Part shown: in pieces, positions 8,673 through 17,536 of the stretch
Position numbering within the stretch: position 1 is the first letter of the stretch
Layout of the letters: the number at the start of each line of letters is the position of its first letter
Source: JAUXJB01 sp965226855
Lineage (GTDB): Bacteria; Myxococcota_A; UBA9160; SZUA-336
DNA: 64,000 nucleotides
Assembly (NCBI GenBank): GCA_965226855.1
Contig: CBDDEE010000031.1
Location: 124,001 to 188,000, forward strand
Direction of reading: 5' to 3'
Notes under the pieces: model-generated
Told to the model about the DNA's origin: nothing
What the model saw: only the letters and a program-made list of their open reading frames with translations
Database searches by the model: none
Made by a program: the position numbers and the translations under genes

Positions 8673-10160
8673 ATGTCGCTGAACCTGGGAACGATCCTGA
8701 GGACCTCCGCACGCGAGAGACCGGAGCACGTGGCAATCCGACTCAACGAGTCCGAGCTGAGCTACGCGGAGCTCGACCGGGCCGCTCGCGGCATCGCGAC
8801 GGGGCTGCGCGAGAGCGGGCTCGAGCCCGGCGACCACGTCGCGCTGATGCTGCCGAACGTGCTGGAGTTCCCCCAAGCGTACTTCGGGATCCTCTACGCA
8901 GGCTGCACGGTCGTGCCTTTGAACGTCTTGCTGTCCGCCCCCGAGGTCGGCTACCACATCCAGGACTCTGACTCGAAGCTGCTCATCGCCCACCCGTTGT
9001 TCGAGGGACCCGCCAGCGAAGGTGCCCAAGGAGCCGGCGTGTCGGTGGTCTGGGCCGCGGAAGGATCGCCAGGTCTCCGCGACCTTGCGCTCTGCGAGCC
9101 CCTCCCGGACCTGTACCCCACCGACGAGGGTGACACCGCCGTCATCCTCTACACCTCGGGCACGACCGGAAAGCCGAAGGGCGCCGAGTTGACGCACTCG
9201 AACCTGCTGCTCAACTGCAGCGTGGTCGTACCTCGCCTCATCCCGCTCGGCAGGGACGACGTGGCGCTCGGAACGCTGCCGCTGTTCCACTCCTTCGGAC
9301 AGACGTGCATCCAGAACGCGACCTTCGCGGCTGGCGGCACCGTAACGCTGCTACCGCGCTTCACGCCGCAAGACGCCCTCGAGCTCATGCAGCGCGATCG
9401 CGTCACTCTGTTCGCGGGCGTGCCGACCATGTACTTCGCGATCCTCAACCACGAGGGCGGCGATCAGTACGACCTTTCGAGCCTGCGCTACTGCATGACC
9501 GGCGGCGCGGCGATGCCCGTCGAGGTCATGAAGCAGTTCGAGGAGAAGTACCCGGTCCAGATTCTCGAGGGCTACGGGCTATCCGAGACCTCGCCGGTTG
9601 CGAGCTTCAATATGCTCGATCGGCCGCGAAAGCCGGGCTCTATCGGCTACCCCGTCTGGGGCGTCGAGCTGGCCATTCTCAACGAGAAGGACCGCCCACT
9701 CCCAGACGGCGAGCGAGGCGAGATCTGCATCCGCGGGCACAACGTCATGAAGGGCTACTACCAGCGCCCGGATGCGAGCGCGGAGACCCTGCGCAACGGC
9801 TGGTTCCACTCGGGAGACATCGGCATCCGCGACGAGGATGGCTCCTACCGGATCGTTGACCGTCTCAAGGACATGATCATCCGCGGCGGCTACAACGTCT
9901 ACCCGCGCGAAATCGAAGAGATCCTGTACGCGCACCCGGCCATCATCGAAGCCGCCGTCATCGGCGTCCCCCATGAAAGCCTCGGCGAAGAGATCAAAGC
10001 CGTAGTCACCCTGGGCGCGGGCCAGGAGACCACCCAAGACGAGATCATCGCCTACTGCAAACAACACCTCGCCGCCTACAAATACCCCCGCCACGTCGAA
10101 TTCCTAGACGCCCTCCCCAAGGGCCCGACCGGGAAGATCCTGAAGCGAGAGCTCAGCTAG
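8673..10160 (+). CDS. Long-chain fatty acid--CoA ligase (AMP-forming)
   Basis: 495 aa member of the ANL superfamily; forms acyl-AMP and then acyl-CoA in the cytosol. Visible motifs are the P-loop-like YTSGTTGKPKGAE (about residues 160-172), GYGLSETSP, the STGD-type HSGDIG, and the hinge-to-lysine region VDRLKDMIIRGGYNVYPREIE, ending with the catalytic Lys in PKGPTGKILKRE. The ATG at 8673, two bases after the EVE stop, gives the family length. A longer upstream open frame through the EVE gene is not translated sense. It probably activates fatty or aromatic acids for the neighbouring CoA enzymes; chain-length preference is not deducible. Confidence 0.93.
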   Translation: MSLNLGTILRTSARERPEHVAIRLNESELSYAELDRAARGIATGLRESGLEPGDHVALMLPNVLEFPQAYFGILYAGCTVVPLNVLLSAPEVGYHIQDSDSKLLIAHPLFEGPASEGAQGAGVSVVWAAEGSPGLRDLALCEPLPDLYPTDEGDTAVILYTSGTTGKPKGAELTHSNLLLNCSVVVPRLIPLGRDDVALGTLPLFHSFGQTCIQNATFAAGGTVTLLPRFTPQDALELMQRDRVTLFAGVPTMYFAILNHEGGDQYDLSSLRYCMTGGAAMPVEVMKQFEEKYPVQILEGYGLSETSPVASFNMLDRPRKPGSIGYPVWGVELAILNEKDRPLPDGERGEICIRGHNVMKGYYQRPDASAETLRNGWFHSGDIGIRDEDGSYRIVDRLKDMIIRGGYNVYPREIEEILYAHPAIIEAAVIGVPHESLGEEIKAVVTLGAGQETTQDEIIAYCKQHLAAYKYPRHVEFLDALPKGPTGKILKRELS

Positions 10161-10237
10161 GGGTCATCCAATCCCAACACATCGCGCGGATCGCGCGCGA
10201 ACAGCTCGCTAGCAGCCTTCTAAGCGATCGGCTCGCA

Positions 10238-10648
10238 TCACCGGCGGACCGCGGCAGCACGAGCGAGTCGGGGCAGGAAGAAGCAGGGCCAGATGGTGAG
10301 GAAGAGGTTCGCGCCCCACCAGACCGGATCGAAGTCGAGACGGATCGCCCAGAACGAGACGGCCATGAAGCCAGCGCAGAAGGTGAGTGCCAGCGAGAAG
10401 GCTGCGAGCGGCTGCCAGGAAGGATCGCCGGCGGAATGCCGGTGGACGGCGAGCAGCCCGCAGATCGAGAGCACCATGTCCAGCGGGAAGAAGGACCAGT
10501 TCCACGCGTAGACGATGGGATCGTGGTAGTCCTTGAAGAGCCACGACGCCGGAACCACGTCCATGCCCAACAGAAGGGGGAACGAGACCGCCCAGTAGAC
10601 GATCAAGCCAAAGTCGGTAACGATTACAAGCGGCCTCATTCGCTTCAT
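10238..10648 (-). CDS. Small four-helix membrane protein (DUF5360/YvaD-like)
   Basis: 136 aa with four hydrophobic segments (about 5-27, 47-68, 79-100 and 106-127). The pattern and the opening VIVTDFGLIVYWAVSFP resemble the DUF5360/YvaD family of unknown function; the family assignment is tentative. The ATG at 10648 overlaps the stop of the upstream PhyH gene as ATGA, which favours this start over one 12 nt upstream. It is probably co-regulated with the dioxygenase by the divergent TetR repressor. Confidence 0.6.
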   Translation of the reverse strand: MKRMRPLVIVTDFGLIVYWAVSFPLLLGMDVVPASWLFKDYHDPIVYAWNWSFFPLDMVLSICGLLAVHRHSAGDPSWQPLAAFSLALTFCAGFMAVSFWAIRLDFDPVWWGANLFLTIWPCFFLPRLARAAAVRR

Positions 10649-11550
10649 GGTGTCGTGCATATCCGTGCCTTCTGTCTGTCAGCCGGGACGCGCAACGCGC
10701 GGGCGGGGTCGCCGTTCTCGAACAGGCCGACCAGGCCGCCGCTCTTAGCACGATGGGCGGCATACCCGAGGATTGCCTGGAGCTTCGTCGGCAGCGTTCC
10801 CACCGTCGTTCGTGAGAGATTGAGGAAGCTGTTCTCTACCGCCCGAAGCCAGCCGGCACAGTACGAAATGGAAAGCGCGCGCCGACGTTCTTGGCTCTCA
10901 TTCTCGCCGCCGCCATGTATTAGATCGCCACGAAACAGCGCGGCATCGCCTCGGTTCATCACAGCGCGAGCGAGCTCGTGAGCTTGCGGTTCCCGCTCCA
11001 CGTCCCACCGCCAGCTCTCGGGAGCGATGTAGGTCGCACCGTTCTGCATCGTGCAGGGATCCAGTGCGACGATTGCATTCACGAGAATCGGATGTTCACC
11101 GATCGGTACGTCTGGCCAGCTCTCGGTATCGCGGTGGAGATGTTGCGCCGGCTCGCCAGGCTGAATCTGAATTAGCTCGCCAGCGTTCAGGAGGACAGAG
11201 CTCGCGATGGGGCTGATCAGCCGTTCCGCCCACTCGACGAGCTCTGGCCGGCCGATCAAGTCGGCGGAACTCGGGACCTTCTCCACAAGACCGTGGAGAC
11301 GCAGGGTCTTGTGGCCAAGGAACAGGTCATAGGACCGCGATCCGCTGGCCGGTGCGGCGGCGTCAGCATGGGCTTTCAGGTAGGCGTCGATCTCCTCATT
11401 GAGACGACCCAGTGCTTGGGGCGATAGAAGCCCTTCGCAGACTGCACCGCCGGTCGTCCGCACAACGCGGTCGATCCGGCTCCAGTCGTAAGGTCGGCCG
11501 AAGTGCGCCAGGTGACCGGGTTCACGTCTGAATTCCGCGGAATCGGGCAT
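10645..11550 (-). CDS. Phytanoyl-CoA dioxygenase (PhyH) family protein
   Basis: 301 aa Fe(II)/2-oxoglutarate oxygenase-like protein. The metal triad is visible as HRD (in PAQHLHRDTESWP) and the distal His in DLIHGGGEN. PhyH relatives hydroxylate varied small molecules; the substrate here is unknown. Start chosen at ATG 11550, preceded by GGGAGT; an in-frame ATG at 11580 lies within the operator region and is unlikely. Divergent from a TetR gene, with two palindromes 23 bp upstream of its start, so repression by that regulator is expected. The small membrane protein gene downstream is translationally coupled. Confidence 0.85.
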   Translation of the reverse strand: MPDSAEFRREPGHLAHFGRPYDWSRIDRVVRTTGGAVCEGLLSPQALGRLNEEIDAYLKAHADAAAPASGSRSYDLFLGHKTLRLHGLVEKVPSSADLIGRPELVEWAERLISPIASSVLLNAGELIQIQPGEPAQHLHRDTESWPDVPIGEHPILVNAIVALDPCTMQNGATYIAPESWRWDVEREPQAHELARAVMNRGDAALFRGDLIHGGGENESQERRRALSISYCAGWLRAVENSFLNLSRTTVGTLPTKLQAILGYAAHRAKSGGLVGLFENGDPARALRVPADRQKARICTTP

Positions 11551-11573
11551 TACTGACTCCCGTTGCGTTTTGC

Positions 11574-11601
11574 ATAACAATTGTTATATAACAAGTGTTA
11601 C
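11574..11601. promoter_or_regulatory. Two abutting 14-bp operator palindromes for TetR regulator
   Basis: ATAACAATTGTTAT (11574-11587) is a perfect palindrome. Directly next to it ATAACAAGTGTTAC (11588-11601) repeats the same design with near-perfect symmetry. Both lie in the 69-bp spacer between phyH and the TetR gene, exactly 14 bp apart, and this AT-rich block is also the likely promoter core for both genes. Autoregulation plus repression of phyH is inferred. Confidence 0.65.
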
Positions 11602-11619
11602 GTCCGTCAAGAGGAGGCC

Positions 11620-12216
11620 ATGCCAAAGTCGATCGACCCGATCGAAAGGCGCGCCGAGCTGGTCGCCGCAAGCTGCGAGGTCATTGCCACAGAAGGGCTG
11701 AAGGGGGCCACCCTGCGAAGGGTGGCGGCGGCCGCCGGCTGCACCACCGGGGCCCTGACGCATTACTTCAGCGACAGACGGTCCTTGCTGGTCGACGCCT
11801 TGCGAGCGGTGCACTATCAGGCTGGCGGCCGAATGGCCGAGGCGGCACGGGGGGCATCTTCCGACCTGGAACGGCTCGAAGCGATCTTGCTAGAGGCCCT
11901 GCCGCTCGACAAGGCAAGGCTACGGGAGTGGCGGGTCTGGCTCGCGTTCTGGGCCGAATCGATGAACGATGCCGAGCTCGCCGAGGAAAACGCGAGGCGT
12001 TACGCCGAATGGCGCGAGCTCCTGCAGGGAGTGGTCGGCTCGCTGACCCGGCACGGGACCCAGACCGAACACGAGGTGGCTCACCTCGTTGCCCTCGTTG
12101 ACGGTTTGGGTCTGCGCCTCGCGCGACACGCAGAGGGCGACCTTGCGCTCGAGGCCCAGCAGCGCGAATGCGTGGAAACTCTCATGCATCACCTAACGCG
12201 ATTCGAGGCCCACTGA
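11620..12216 (+). CDS. TetR/AcrR-family transcriptional regulator (BetI-like)
   Basis: 198 aa. The N-terminal helix-turn-helix (about residues 10-55) contains EVIATEGLKGATLRRVAAAA and GALTHYFSDRRSLL, the form seen in BetI-type regulators. The C-terminal helical domain carries DDAELAEEN-type spacing and MHHLTRF near the end. Start at ATG 11620 after GAGGAGG; the open frame extends further upstream but that part runs through the operators. It most likely represses itself and the divergent PhyH operon; the ligand is unknown. Confidence 0.9.
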   Translation: MPKSIDPIERRAELVAASCEVIATEGLKGATLRRVAAAAGCTTGALTHYFSDRRSLLVDALRAVHYQAGGRMAEAARGASSDLERLEAILLEALPLDKARLREWRVWLAFWAESMNDAELAEENARRYAEWRELLQGVVGSLTRHGTQTEHEVAHLVALVDGLGLRLARHAEGDLALEAQQRECVETLMHHLTRFEAH

Positions 12217-12250
12217 CTCCGACCTGCCACATCAAGGCGAATGGCGGCGC

Positions 12251-12694
12251 TCAGCTCTTGCGGTCGAGGGCTTCGATCTTCGCGATGCGGCGGGCGTGGC
12301 GGTTGCCCTCGAAGGGCTGGTCGAGCCAGATGCGGACCCACTTGAGTAGGTCTCCGCCCGGGAACTCGCCGGCGCCGAGGCAGAGAACATTTGAGTCGTG
12401 GTGGTTGCGGGTCATGGCGGCGCTACGCTCGCTGTACACGAGGGCAGCGCGTACGCCGGGGATCCGGTTCCCCAGCATCGACATACCGATGCCGTTCGAG
12501 CAAGCCAGGATCGCCCGGTCCGTGTCGCCCTGGGCGGTGCTCATCGCGGCAGGGATGCCGAAGTCGGGGTAGTCGCAAGATTCGGCGGAGTCGGTACCGA
12601 AGTCCTCGACCTCGTGCCCGAGTCCCTCGAGCTCGCGCACGAGCTCGCGCTTGAAGTCGTAACCGGCGTGATCCACGGCGACCGCGATCTTCAT
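12251..12694 (-). CDS. rpiB: Ribose-5-phosphate isomerase B
   Basis: 147 aa, standard RpiB length. It interconverts ribose 5-phosphate and ribulose 5-phosphate in the pentose phosphate pathway. Family signatures: VAVDHAGYDFK at the start, then GIPAAMSTAQG, the catalytic Cys in LACSNGIGMSM (about residue 65) and the HHDSNVLCLGAGE motif (about 98-110). ATG at 12694, 19 nt downstream of the class I aldolase gene on the same strand; the pair forms a small sugar-phosphate operon. Confidence 0.95.
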   Translation of the reverse strand: MKIAVAVDHAGYDFKRELVRELEGLGHEVEDFGTDSAESCDYPDFGIPAAMSTAQGDTDRAILACSNGIGMSMLGNRIPGVRAALVYSERSAAMTRNHHDSNVLCLGAGEFPGGDLLKWVRIWLDQPFEGNRHARRIAKIEALDRKS

Positions 12695-12713
12695 GCGCGT
12701 GTCGGGGCCTCCG

Positions 12714-13637
12714 TCAGACCGCGGCCCGGTAAATGTCCATGACAGCGTGCAAGAGCTCGATGGCCTCCGACTTGTCGCGCTGGAAGGAGTTGCGGCCGAT
12801 GATCGAGCCGAAGCCTCCACCGTCGGCAATCCCCTGGATCTCGTCGAGCACGCCCTGGCGATCCTTGGCAGGTCCGCCGGAGAAAATCACGATGCGGCGA
12901 CCGCCGAACGCGCTCTGCACCACGTGGCTCACGCGCTCGGCAAGCGAGCTCACCGGGATGCCCTGCTCTTCGTAGACCTTGCGCGCGGCACCCTGCTCGA
13001 TGTGATCCGTCGGCGGCTTGATCTTGATGACATGCGCTCCGAGCTGCGCCGCGATCTGCGCGGCGTAGGCGCACACGTCGATCGCGGTCTCGCCCTGCTT
13101 GGAGATGCCGGAGCCCCGGGGGTAAGACCAGATGACGACCGCGAGACCCGCTTGCTTGGCCTCCTCGCCGAGCGCGCGAATCTGCTCGTACATCTCGTTG
13201 CGGTTCGCGGAGCCGGGATAGACGGTGAAGCCGATCGCCGAGCAACCGAGCCGCAGCGCGTCCTCGACAGAGCCAGTCACGGCCGGACACGGATCCTCGC
13301 CGCTGTACAGCGAGTCCGAGTTGTTGAGCTTGAGGATGAGCGGGATGTCGCCCGCGTACTCCGCCGCGCCCGCCTCGAGAAAGCCGAGCGGGGCCGCATA
13401 TGCGTTGCAGCCCGCGTCGATGGCGAGCTCGAAGTGGTAGCGCGGATCGTAGGCGGGTGCGTTCGGCGCGAAGCTCCGAGCGGGGCCGTGCTCGAAGCCC
13501 TGGTCCACGGGCAGGATGACCATCTTGCCGGTGCCGCCAAGGCGTCCGTGGTTCAGCATCCGGGCGAGATTCGTGCGGGTCCCCGGGCTATCGGACGAAT
13601 ACCAGGAAAGGATGTCCTTGACTGGCTTGCTGCTCAC
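12714..13637 (-). CDS. fba: Class I fructose-bisphosphate aldolase
   Basis: 307 aa DhnA/archaeal-type class I aldolase, cleaving fructose 1,6-bisphosphate to triose phosphates through a Schiff base. KMVILPVDQGFEHGP (about 38-52), VVIWSYPRGSG and the lysine-containing VIKIKPPTD motif (probable Schiff-base Lys) are visible, with the phosphate-binding IFSGGPAKD and GSIIGRNSFQR near the C-terminus. Start chosen at GTG 13637 because GGGAGGC precedes it and the protein then begins like relatives; the open frame runs further upstream without homology. Co-oriented with rpiB. Confidence 0.93.
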   Translation of the reverse strand: MSSKPVKDILSWYSSDSPGTRTNLARMLNHGRLGGTGKMVILPVDQGFEHGPARSFAPNAPAYDPRYHFELAIDAGCNAYAAPLGFLEAGAAEYAGDIPLILKLNNSDSLYSGEDPCPAVTGSVEDALRLGCSAIGFTVYPGSANRNEMYEQIRALGEEAKQAGLAVVIWSYPRGSGISKQGETAIDVCAYAAQIAAQLGAHVIKIKPPTDHIEQGAARKVYEEQGIPVSSLAERVSHVVQSAFGGRRIVIFSGGPAKDRQGVLDEIQGIADGGGFGSIIGRNSFQRDKSEAIELLHAVMDIYRAAV

Positions 13638-13742
13638 GGGGCCTCCCTCTCTCTTTGCTCGACGTGGCAAGTCTAGCAACCCGCGGGTCGTGAGCGACAT
13701 TGCCGGCGAGCAGCGTAGAATCCAGAGAACGGAGGGTAAGAA

Positions 13743-14516
13743 ATGGCCGATCTCGAGCTGAGTGTCGATCGCTCGATCGCAACGGTTCTGGTAAACCGAC
13801 CCGACAGCCTGAACGCGCTCTCGGCCTCGTTGCTCGACGAGCTCGACGACGCCATCACGAAGATCCAGGACTCGGAGGAGATCGAGGCGGTGATCGTGAC
13901 GGGCGCCGGTCGCGCCTTCGTGGCGGGCGCGGACATCGAGGAGATCTCGCGCCTCGACCCAGGAGCGGGCCTGCGCTTCTGCGAGCGCGGGCAGGCCGTC
14001 TTCTCGCGCCTGGAGCGACTCGAGAAGCCGGTCGTCGCGGCCGTGAATGGCTTCGCCCTCGGCGGGGGCTGTGAGCTCGCGATGGCCTGCCACATGCGCG
14101 TGGCAGCGAAGCGCGCGAGGTTCGGGCAGCCCGAGGTCAAGCTCGGCATCCTGCCAGGCCTCGGCGGCACACAGCGTCTGCCGCGGCTCGTCGGTCGCGG
14201 TGCGGCGACACAGCTCATCCTGAGCGGTGCGGTGATCGACGCCGAAGAGGCGCTCCGGATCGGGCTCGTCAACGAGGTGGTGGAGCCCGACGCCCTGCTC
14301 GACCGAGCGCGAGCCGTACTCGACGAGTGCCTCGCGAACGGCCCACGCGCCATCGCCGCCTCGCTGGCCGCGATCCGCGACGGCCTCGACCTGCCCCTGG
14401 AGGACGCGCTCGGCGTCGAGGCCAAGCTCTTCTCCGCCGCCTGCGGCACGGACGAGATGCGTGAGGGGACCACGGCGTTCCTCGAGAAGCGCGACCCCAA
14501 GTTCCGCCTCGGATGA
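13743..14516 (+). CDS. Enoyl-CoA hydratase
   Basis: 257 aa crotonase-fold enzyme that hydrates trans-2-enoyl-CoA in beta-oxidation or related pathways. The oxyanion-hole motif AFVAGADIEEI (about 57-67) and both catalytic acids are in place: Glu in GGGCELAMAC and Glu in QPEVKLGILPGLGGTQRLPR. Having both Glu residues supports true hydratase activity rather than an isomerase. The ATG follows GGAGGGTAAG. Divergent from the aldolase operon and convergent with the ThDP enzyme gene. Confidence 0.92.
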   Translation: MADLELSVDRSIATVLVNRPDSLNALSASLLDELDDAITKIQDSEEIEAVIVTGAGRAFVAGADIEEISRLDPGAGLRFCERGQAVFSRLERLEKPVVAAVNGFALGGGCELAMACHMRVAAKRARFGQPEVKLGILPGLGGTQRLPRLVGRGAATQLILSGAVIDAEEALRIGLVNEVVEPDALLDRARAVLDECLANGPRAIAASLAAIRDGLDLPLEDALGVEAKLFSAACGTDEMREGTTAFLEKRDPKFRLG

Positions 14517-14579
14517 TGGAGCTGCGAGAGCGAACACCGGAAAATGCGGGCATGGTCCCCGAGCGGGGGTCCCGCTGGG

Positions 14580-16121
14580 CTAGATCACGGCCTCGATCAA
14601 GTAGGGGCCGGGCTCGGCGAAGGCGCGCTCCAGTGCGGAGACGAATTCGTCAGCCGTCTCTGCCCGCTCTCCGGGAACACCCTGGGCCTTTGCGAGTCCC
14701 ACCCAGTCGATCACCGGATCTGCGAGATTGGTGAGCGAGCGCGCGGCAGGGCCTGGCTGCACGATGTCCGCGCGCCCGAGCTCCAGCTTCAGGATCCGGT
14801 ACTCGCGGTTCGCGCAGATCACGGTCTTTACGTTCAGGTCCTCGCGGGCCTGGGTCCAGAACGACTGCATCGTGTACATCCCACTACCGTCGGCCTGGAA
14901 CGCGATCACGGGCCGGTCCGGACACGCGATAGCTGCGCCGGTCGCGCAGGGCAGTCCCTGACCGATCGCACCACCCGTGAGACCGAGCACCGTGTGCGGC
15001 GGGCAGCCGAGCGAGGTGCCGTGGAAGGCTGCGGCCGAGGTGGCGGCCTCCTCCATGACGATGGCGTCCTCCGGCAGGAGGGCGGCGAGTGCGAGACCGA
15101 GCGAGCCGACGCTGAGCTCGCCCGACGGAGCCTTCGGACGCTCGAGACCGGCCATCACGCCCTCGTCGCGTGCGCCCAGGACATGGGCCAACTCGTCGAG
15201 CGCGGCCGCGCAGTCTTCCCCCGGTCCTGCCATGACTTGCACACTGCACGTGTCAGGAGTAGGTCGACTCGGCAGGCCCGGGTAGCCGAAGAAGCTCACT
15301 GGCGAGCGGGCGCCGATCGCGATCAGGTGTGCAAAGGGCTCGAGCGCCTCCGTCACCTGCTCGGGGAAATACGGCAGCCGCGAGACTAGTGGGAGTCCCG
15401 CCCCGCGCTCCGCGCGAGCAACGAAGGTGTCCGAGAACATGCGCGCGCCGGTTCGGGCCGCGACGCGTGCGGCGATCTTGAGCTCCGGTGCGCGCAGCGC
15501 GCGAGCGCCGAGCAGGATGGCGGACGGAGCGTCTTCGCGGAGGACGGCGGCCGCTGCCTCGATCCGAGTCCCCGGGACCGAAGCGGGAGGTTGCGGCTCG
15601 ACGGGCTTGGCGGGACCGCTGGCCTGGTCCCAGGCGCAGTCCGCCGGAATGATCAGGGTCGCCGGTCCGATGGGGGCGCTGGTGGAGGCCGCGATGGCAT
15701 CGGCCATATCGCTTCCCACCTCCTTGGCGGTGCTCGTCGTCCGGACCCAGTTCGACACCGGCCGGGCCAGCGACTCTATGTCGGAGGTGAGCGGTGCGTC
15801 TGCGGCAACGTGCCAGGTCGCCTGATCGCCGACCACGTTCACTATCGGGCTGCGCGCGCGGCGGGCGTTGTGCAGGTTCGCAATACCGTTCGCGAAGCCG
15901 GGACCGAGGTGAAGCAGCGTGAGCGCCGGTCGCTCGGTCATCCGCGCGTAGCCGTCGGCGGCTCCCGTGACCACGCCTTCGAACAGTCCCAGCACGGAGC
16001 GGATACCGTGGACGGCATCCAGCGCGGCGACCAGCTGCATCTCCGTGGTCCCAGGGTTCGCGAAGCACACCTCGATTCCAGCATCCACCGCCGTCCGCAG
16101 CGCGCTCTCAGCACCGTTCAT
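14580..16121 (-). CDS. Thiamine diphosphate enzyme (acetolactate synthase / benzoylformate decarboxylase-like)
   Basis: 513 aa. Three-domain ThDP fold: N-terminal Pyr domain with the cofactor-activating Glu in CFANPGTTEMQL (about residues 20-31), a central domain, and a C-terminal PP domain with the ThDP motif ADGSGMYT followed about 20 residues later by ICAN. This arrangement fits the group annotated acetolactate synthase large subunit-like or benzoylformate decarboxylase-like; the true 2-oxo-acid substrate is unknown and no regulatory small subunit is nearby. ATG at 16121, 8 nt after the FAH-family gene, hinting at a shared degradation pathway. Confidence 0.82.
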   Translation of the reverse strand: MNGAESALRTAVDAGIEVCFANPGTTEMQLVAALDAVHGIRSVLGLFEGVVTGAADGYARMTERPALTLLHLGPGFANGIANLHNARRARSPIVNVVGDQATWHVAADAPLTSDIESLARPVSNWVRTTSTAKEVGSDMADAIAASTSAPIGPATLIIPADCAWDQASGPAKPVEPQPPASVPGTRIEAAAAVLREDAPSAILLGARALRAPELKIAARVAARTGARMFSDTFVARAERGAGLPLVSRLPYFPEQVTEALEPFAHLIAIGARSPVSFFGYPGLPSRPTPDTCSVQVMAGPGEDCAAALDELAHVLGARDEGVMAGLERPKAPSGELSVGSLGLALAALLPEDAIVMEEAATSAAAFHGTSLGCPPHTVLGLTGGAIGQGLPCATGAAIACPDRPVIAFQADGSGMYTMQSFWTQAREDLNVKTVICANREYRILKLELGRADIVQPGPAARSLTNLADPVIDWVGLAKAQGVPGERAETADEFVSALERAFAEPGPYLIEAVI

Positions 16122-16129
16122 GCCTGCAC

Positions 16130-17005
16130 CTATACCCGTTGTGTGTCGCCGGGCTCTTCGATGACGGGATTCTCGAGCGTTCCGATCCGCTCGATCTCGA
16201 TCCGGACGGACTGTCCTGGCTTCAGGAAGCCAGGAGGAGACATGGCGGCGCCGACGCCGGAAGACGTGCCTGTAGACACAACGTCTCCGGGCTCGAGCGT
16301 GCACACGGTGGAGAGCGTGGCCACCAGGCTGAAGCAGTCGAACAACAGGTGCTTCGTGTTGGACTGCTGTCGAAGATCGCTGTCCACGTAGGTCTCCAGC
16401 CCGAGCGAGTGGGGATCGCCGATCTCGTCCGGGGTCACGAGCCACGGACCCATGGGACCGTGCGTATCCCAGGACTTGCCGAGCGTCATCGTAGGCGAGC
16501 GGCGTTGCCAGTCTCGAACGCTCACGTCGTTCACGATCGTATAGCCCGCGATCACCTCGCTGGCCCGTTCCTCCGGCACGTGCCGGCAGCGCTTGCCGAT
16601 CACGAACGCGAGCTCGCCCTCGTAGTCGACGGCGCTCGACACGCGCGGGATGTGGATGGGATCCCGGTGCGCAACTACGCAGCTCGTCTGCTTATTGAAG
16701 ACCATCGGGAAGGTAGGCGGCTTCTGCCCGGTCTCCTCGATGTGGTCCTTGTAGTTCAAGCCGATCGCGAGGAACTTGGGCGGGTGCGGCACCGGAGCCT
16801 CGAGACGTACGTCGCCGAGCGCGAGGCGTCGCTGGGCGATATCGGCGGCCTTCTGCGCCGCCTCGAGCGCACTAGACCCGGCCGCGAGAAAGGCGCACAT
16901 CTCCGTCGGCAGATCCGGCGCGGCCGCGGCCAGGTCGACGATCTCATCGCCCACCGCCACGCCCACTCGCGTGCTTCCCGCCTCTGTGAACGTTACCAGC
17001 CGCAT
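16130..17005 (-). CDS. Fumarylacetoacetate hydrolase (FAH) family protein
   Basis: 291 aa. The C-terminal FAH domain begins at PPKFLAIGLNYKDHIEE and carries the metal ligands as DYEGELAFVIG and GYTIVNDVSVRDWQ, with the TGTSSGVGA motif near residue 245. Relatives hydrolyse C-C bonds or isomerise and decarboxylate 2-oxo-diacids from aromatic catabolism. Its partner gene, 8 nt downstream, is a ThDP enzyme that could act on a 2-oxo-acid product. Exact substrate not recognisable. Confidence 0.9.
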   Translation of the reverse strand: MRLVTFTEAGSTRVGVAVGDEIVDLAAAAPDLPTEMCAFLAAGSSALEAAQKAADIAQRRLALGDVRLEAPVPHPPKFLAIGLNYKDHIEETGQKPPTFPMVFNKQTSCVVAHRDPIHIPRVSSAVDYEGELAFVIGKRCRHVPEERASEVIAGYTIVNDVSVRDWQRRSPTMTLGKSWDTHGPMGPWLVTPDEIGDPHSLGLETYVDSDLRQQSNTKHLLFDCFSLVATLSTVCTLEPGDVVSTGTSSGVGAAMSPPGFLKPGQSVRIEIERIGTLENPVIEEPGDTQRV

Positions 17006-17047
17006 GTGTCCTCCTCAGCGGACACTATACCCCGTGCTACCATTTCG

Positions 17048-17524
17048 ATGATGCCAGACGAACTCGTTGCGATTGCGCGCTATCAATCGTCGAGCGAGGC
17101 GAACGTCGCGCGTGCGAGACTGGCGTCCGCCGGAATCGACTCCACCCTGGCAGACGAGATGGGCGTCGAGGTCAGCGACGAGCTCGAGAATCAGCTCCCG
17201 GTCCAGCTCGCAGTGACGCGTACGCAAGGCCGACAGGCGCTCGAGATCCTGCGACAGGCGCCGGCGGAGCCCGCTCCGGAGTCGAAGTGGTCGGATCACG
17301 TCGAGTCCGAGCGCTGCCCGGTCTGCGAGTCCTCCTTCATCGAGGTCCAGCAATCGTCGCTGCTGGGTCAGATCTGGCGCGCGGTACTCAAAAGCCTGGT
17401 ACCGCTGCCGGCCTCCGCACTGGAGAGCAAGTCTCGCTCGTGCGGTGTCTGCCGACACCGCTGGAAGAGCGGCACCAAAGACGAATTGCTCCCTGGCCGG
17501 GTCAGCTCGCCGCCCGGCCCCTGA
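17048..17524 (+). CDS. DUF2007-like protein with C-terminal zinc ribbon
   Basis: 158 aa. The N-terminal part (about 1-75) matches the DUF2007 'putative signal transducing' pattern: ELVAIARYQSSSEANVARARLASAG followed by an acidic strand. The C-terminal part has two Cys pairs, CPVC (about 97-100) and CGVC (about 136-139), a plausible zinc ribbon. Two consecutive ATGs (17048, 17051) could start it. It lies 12 nt before the BtuF-like gene. Function unknown; the zinc ribbon is inferred from spacing. Confidence 0.65.
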   Translation: MMPDELVAIARYQSSSEANVARARLASAGIDSTLADEMGVEVSDELENQLPVQLAVTRTQGRQALEILRQAPAEPAPESKWSDHVESERCPVCESSFIEVQQSSLLGQIWRAVLKSLVPLPASALESKSRSCGVCRHRWKSGTKDELLPGRVSSPPGP

Positions 17525-17536
17525 GCCGATACGCCG

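Noticed and set aside
13700..13742. Promoter for the enoyl-CoA hydratase based on TAGAAT at 13716
   Set aside because: No acceptable -35 hexamer at 15-19 bp distance.
14530..14580. Bidirectional terminator between the crotonase and ThDP enzyme genes
   Set aside because: The GGTCCCC...GGGGGTCC element has mismatches and no T-runs on either side; too weak to list.
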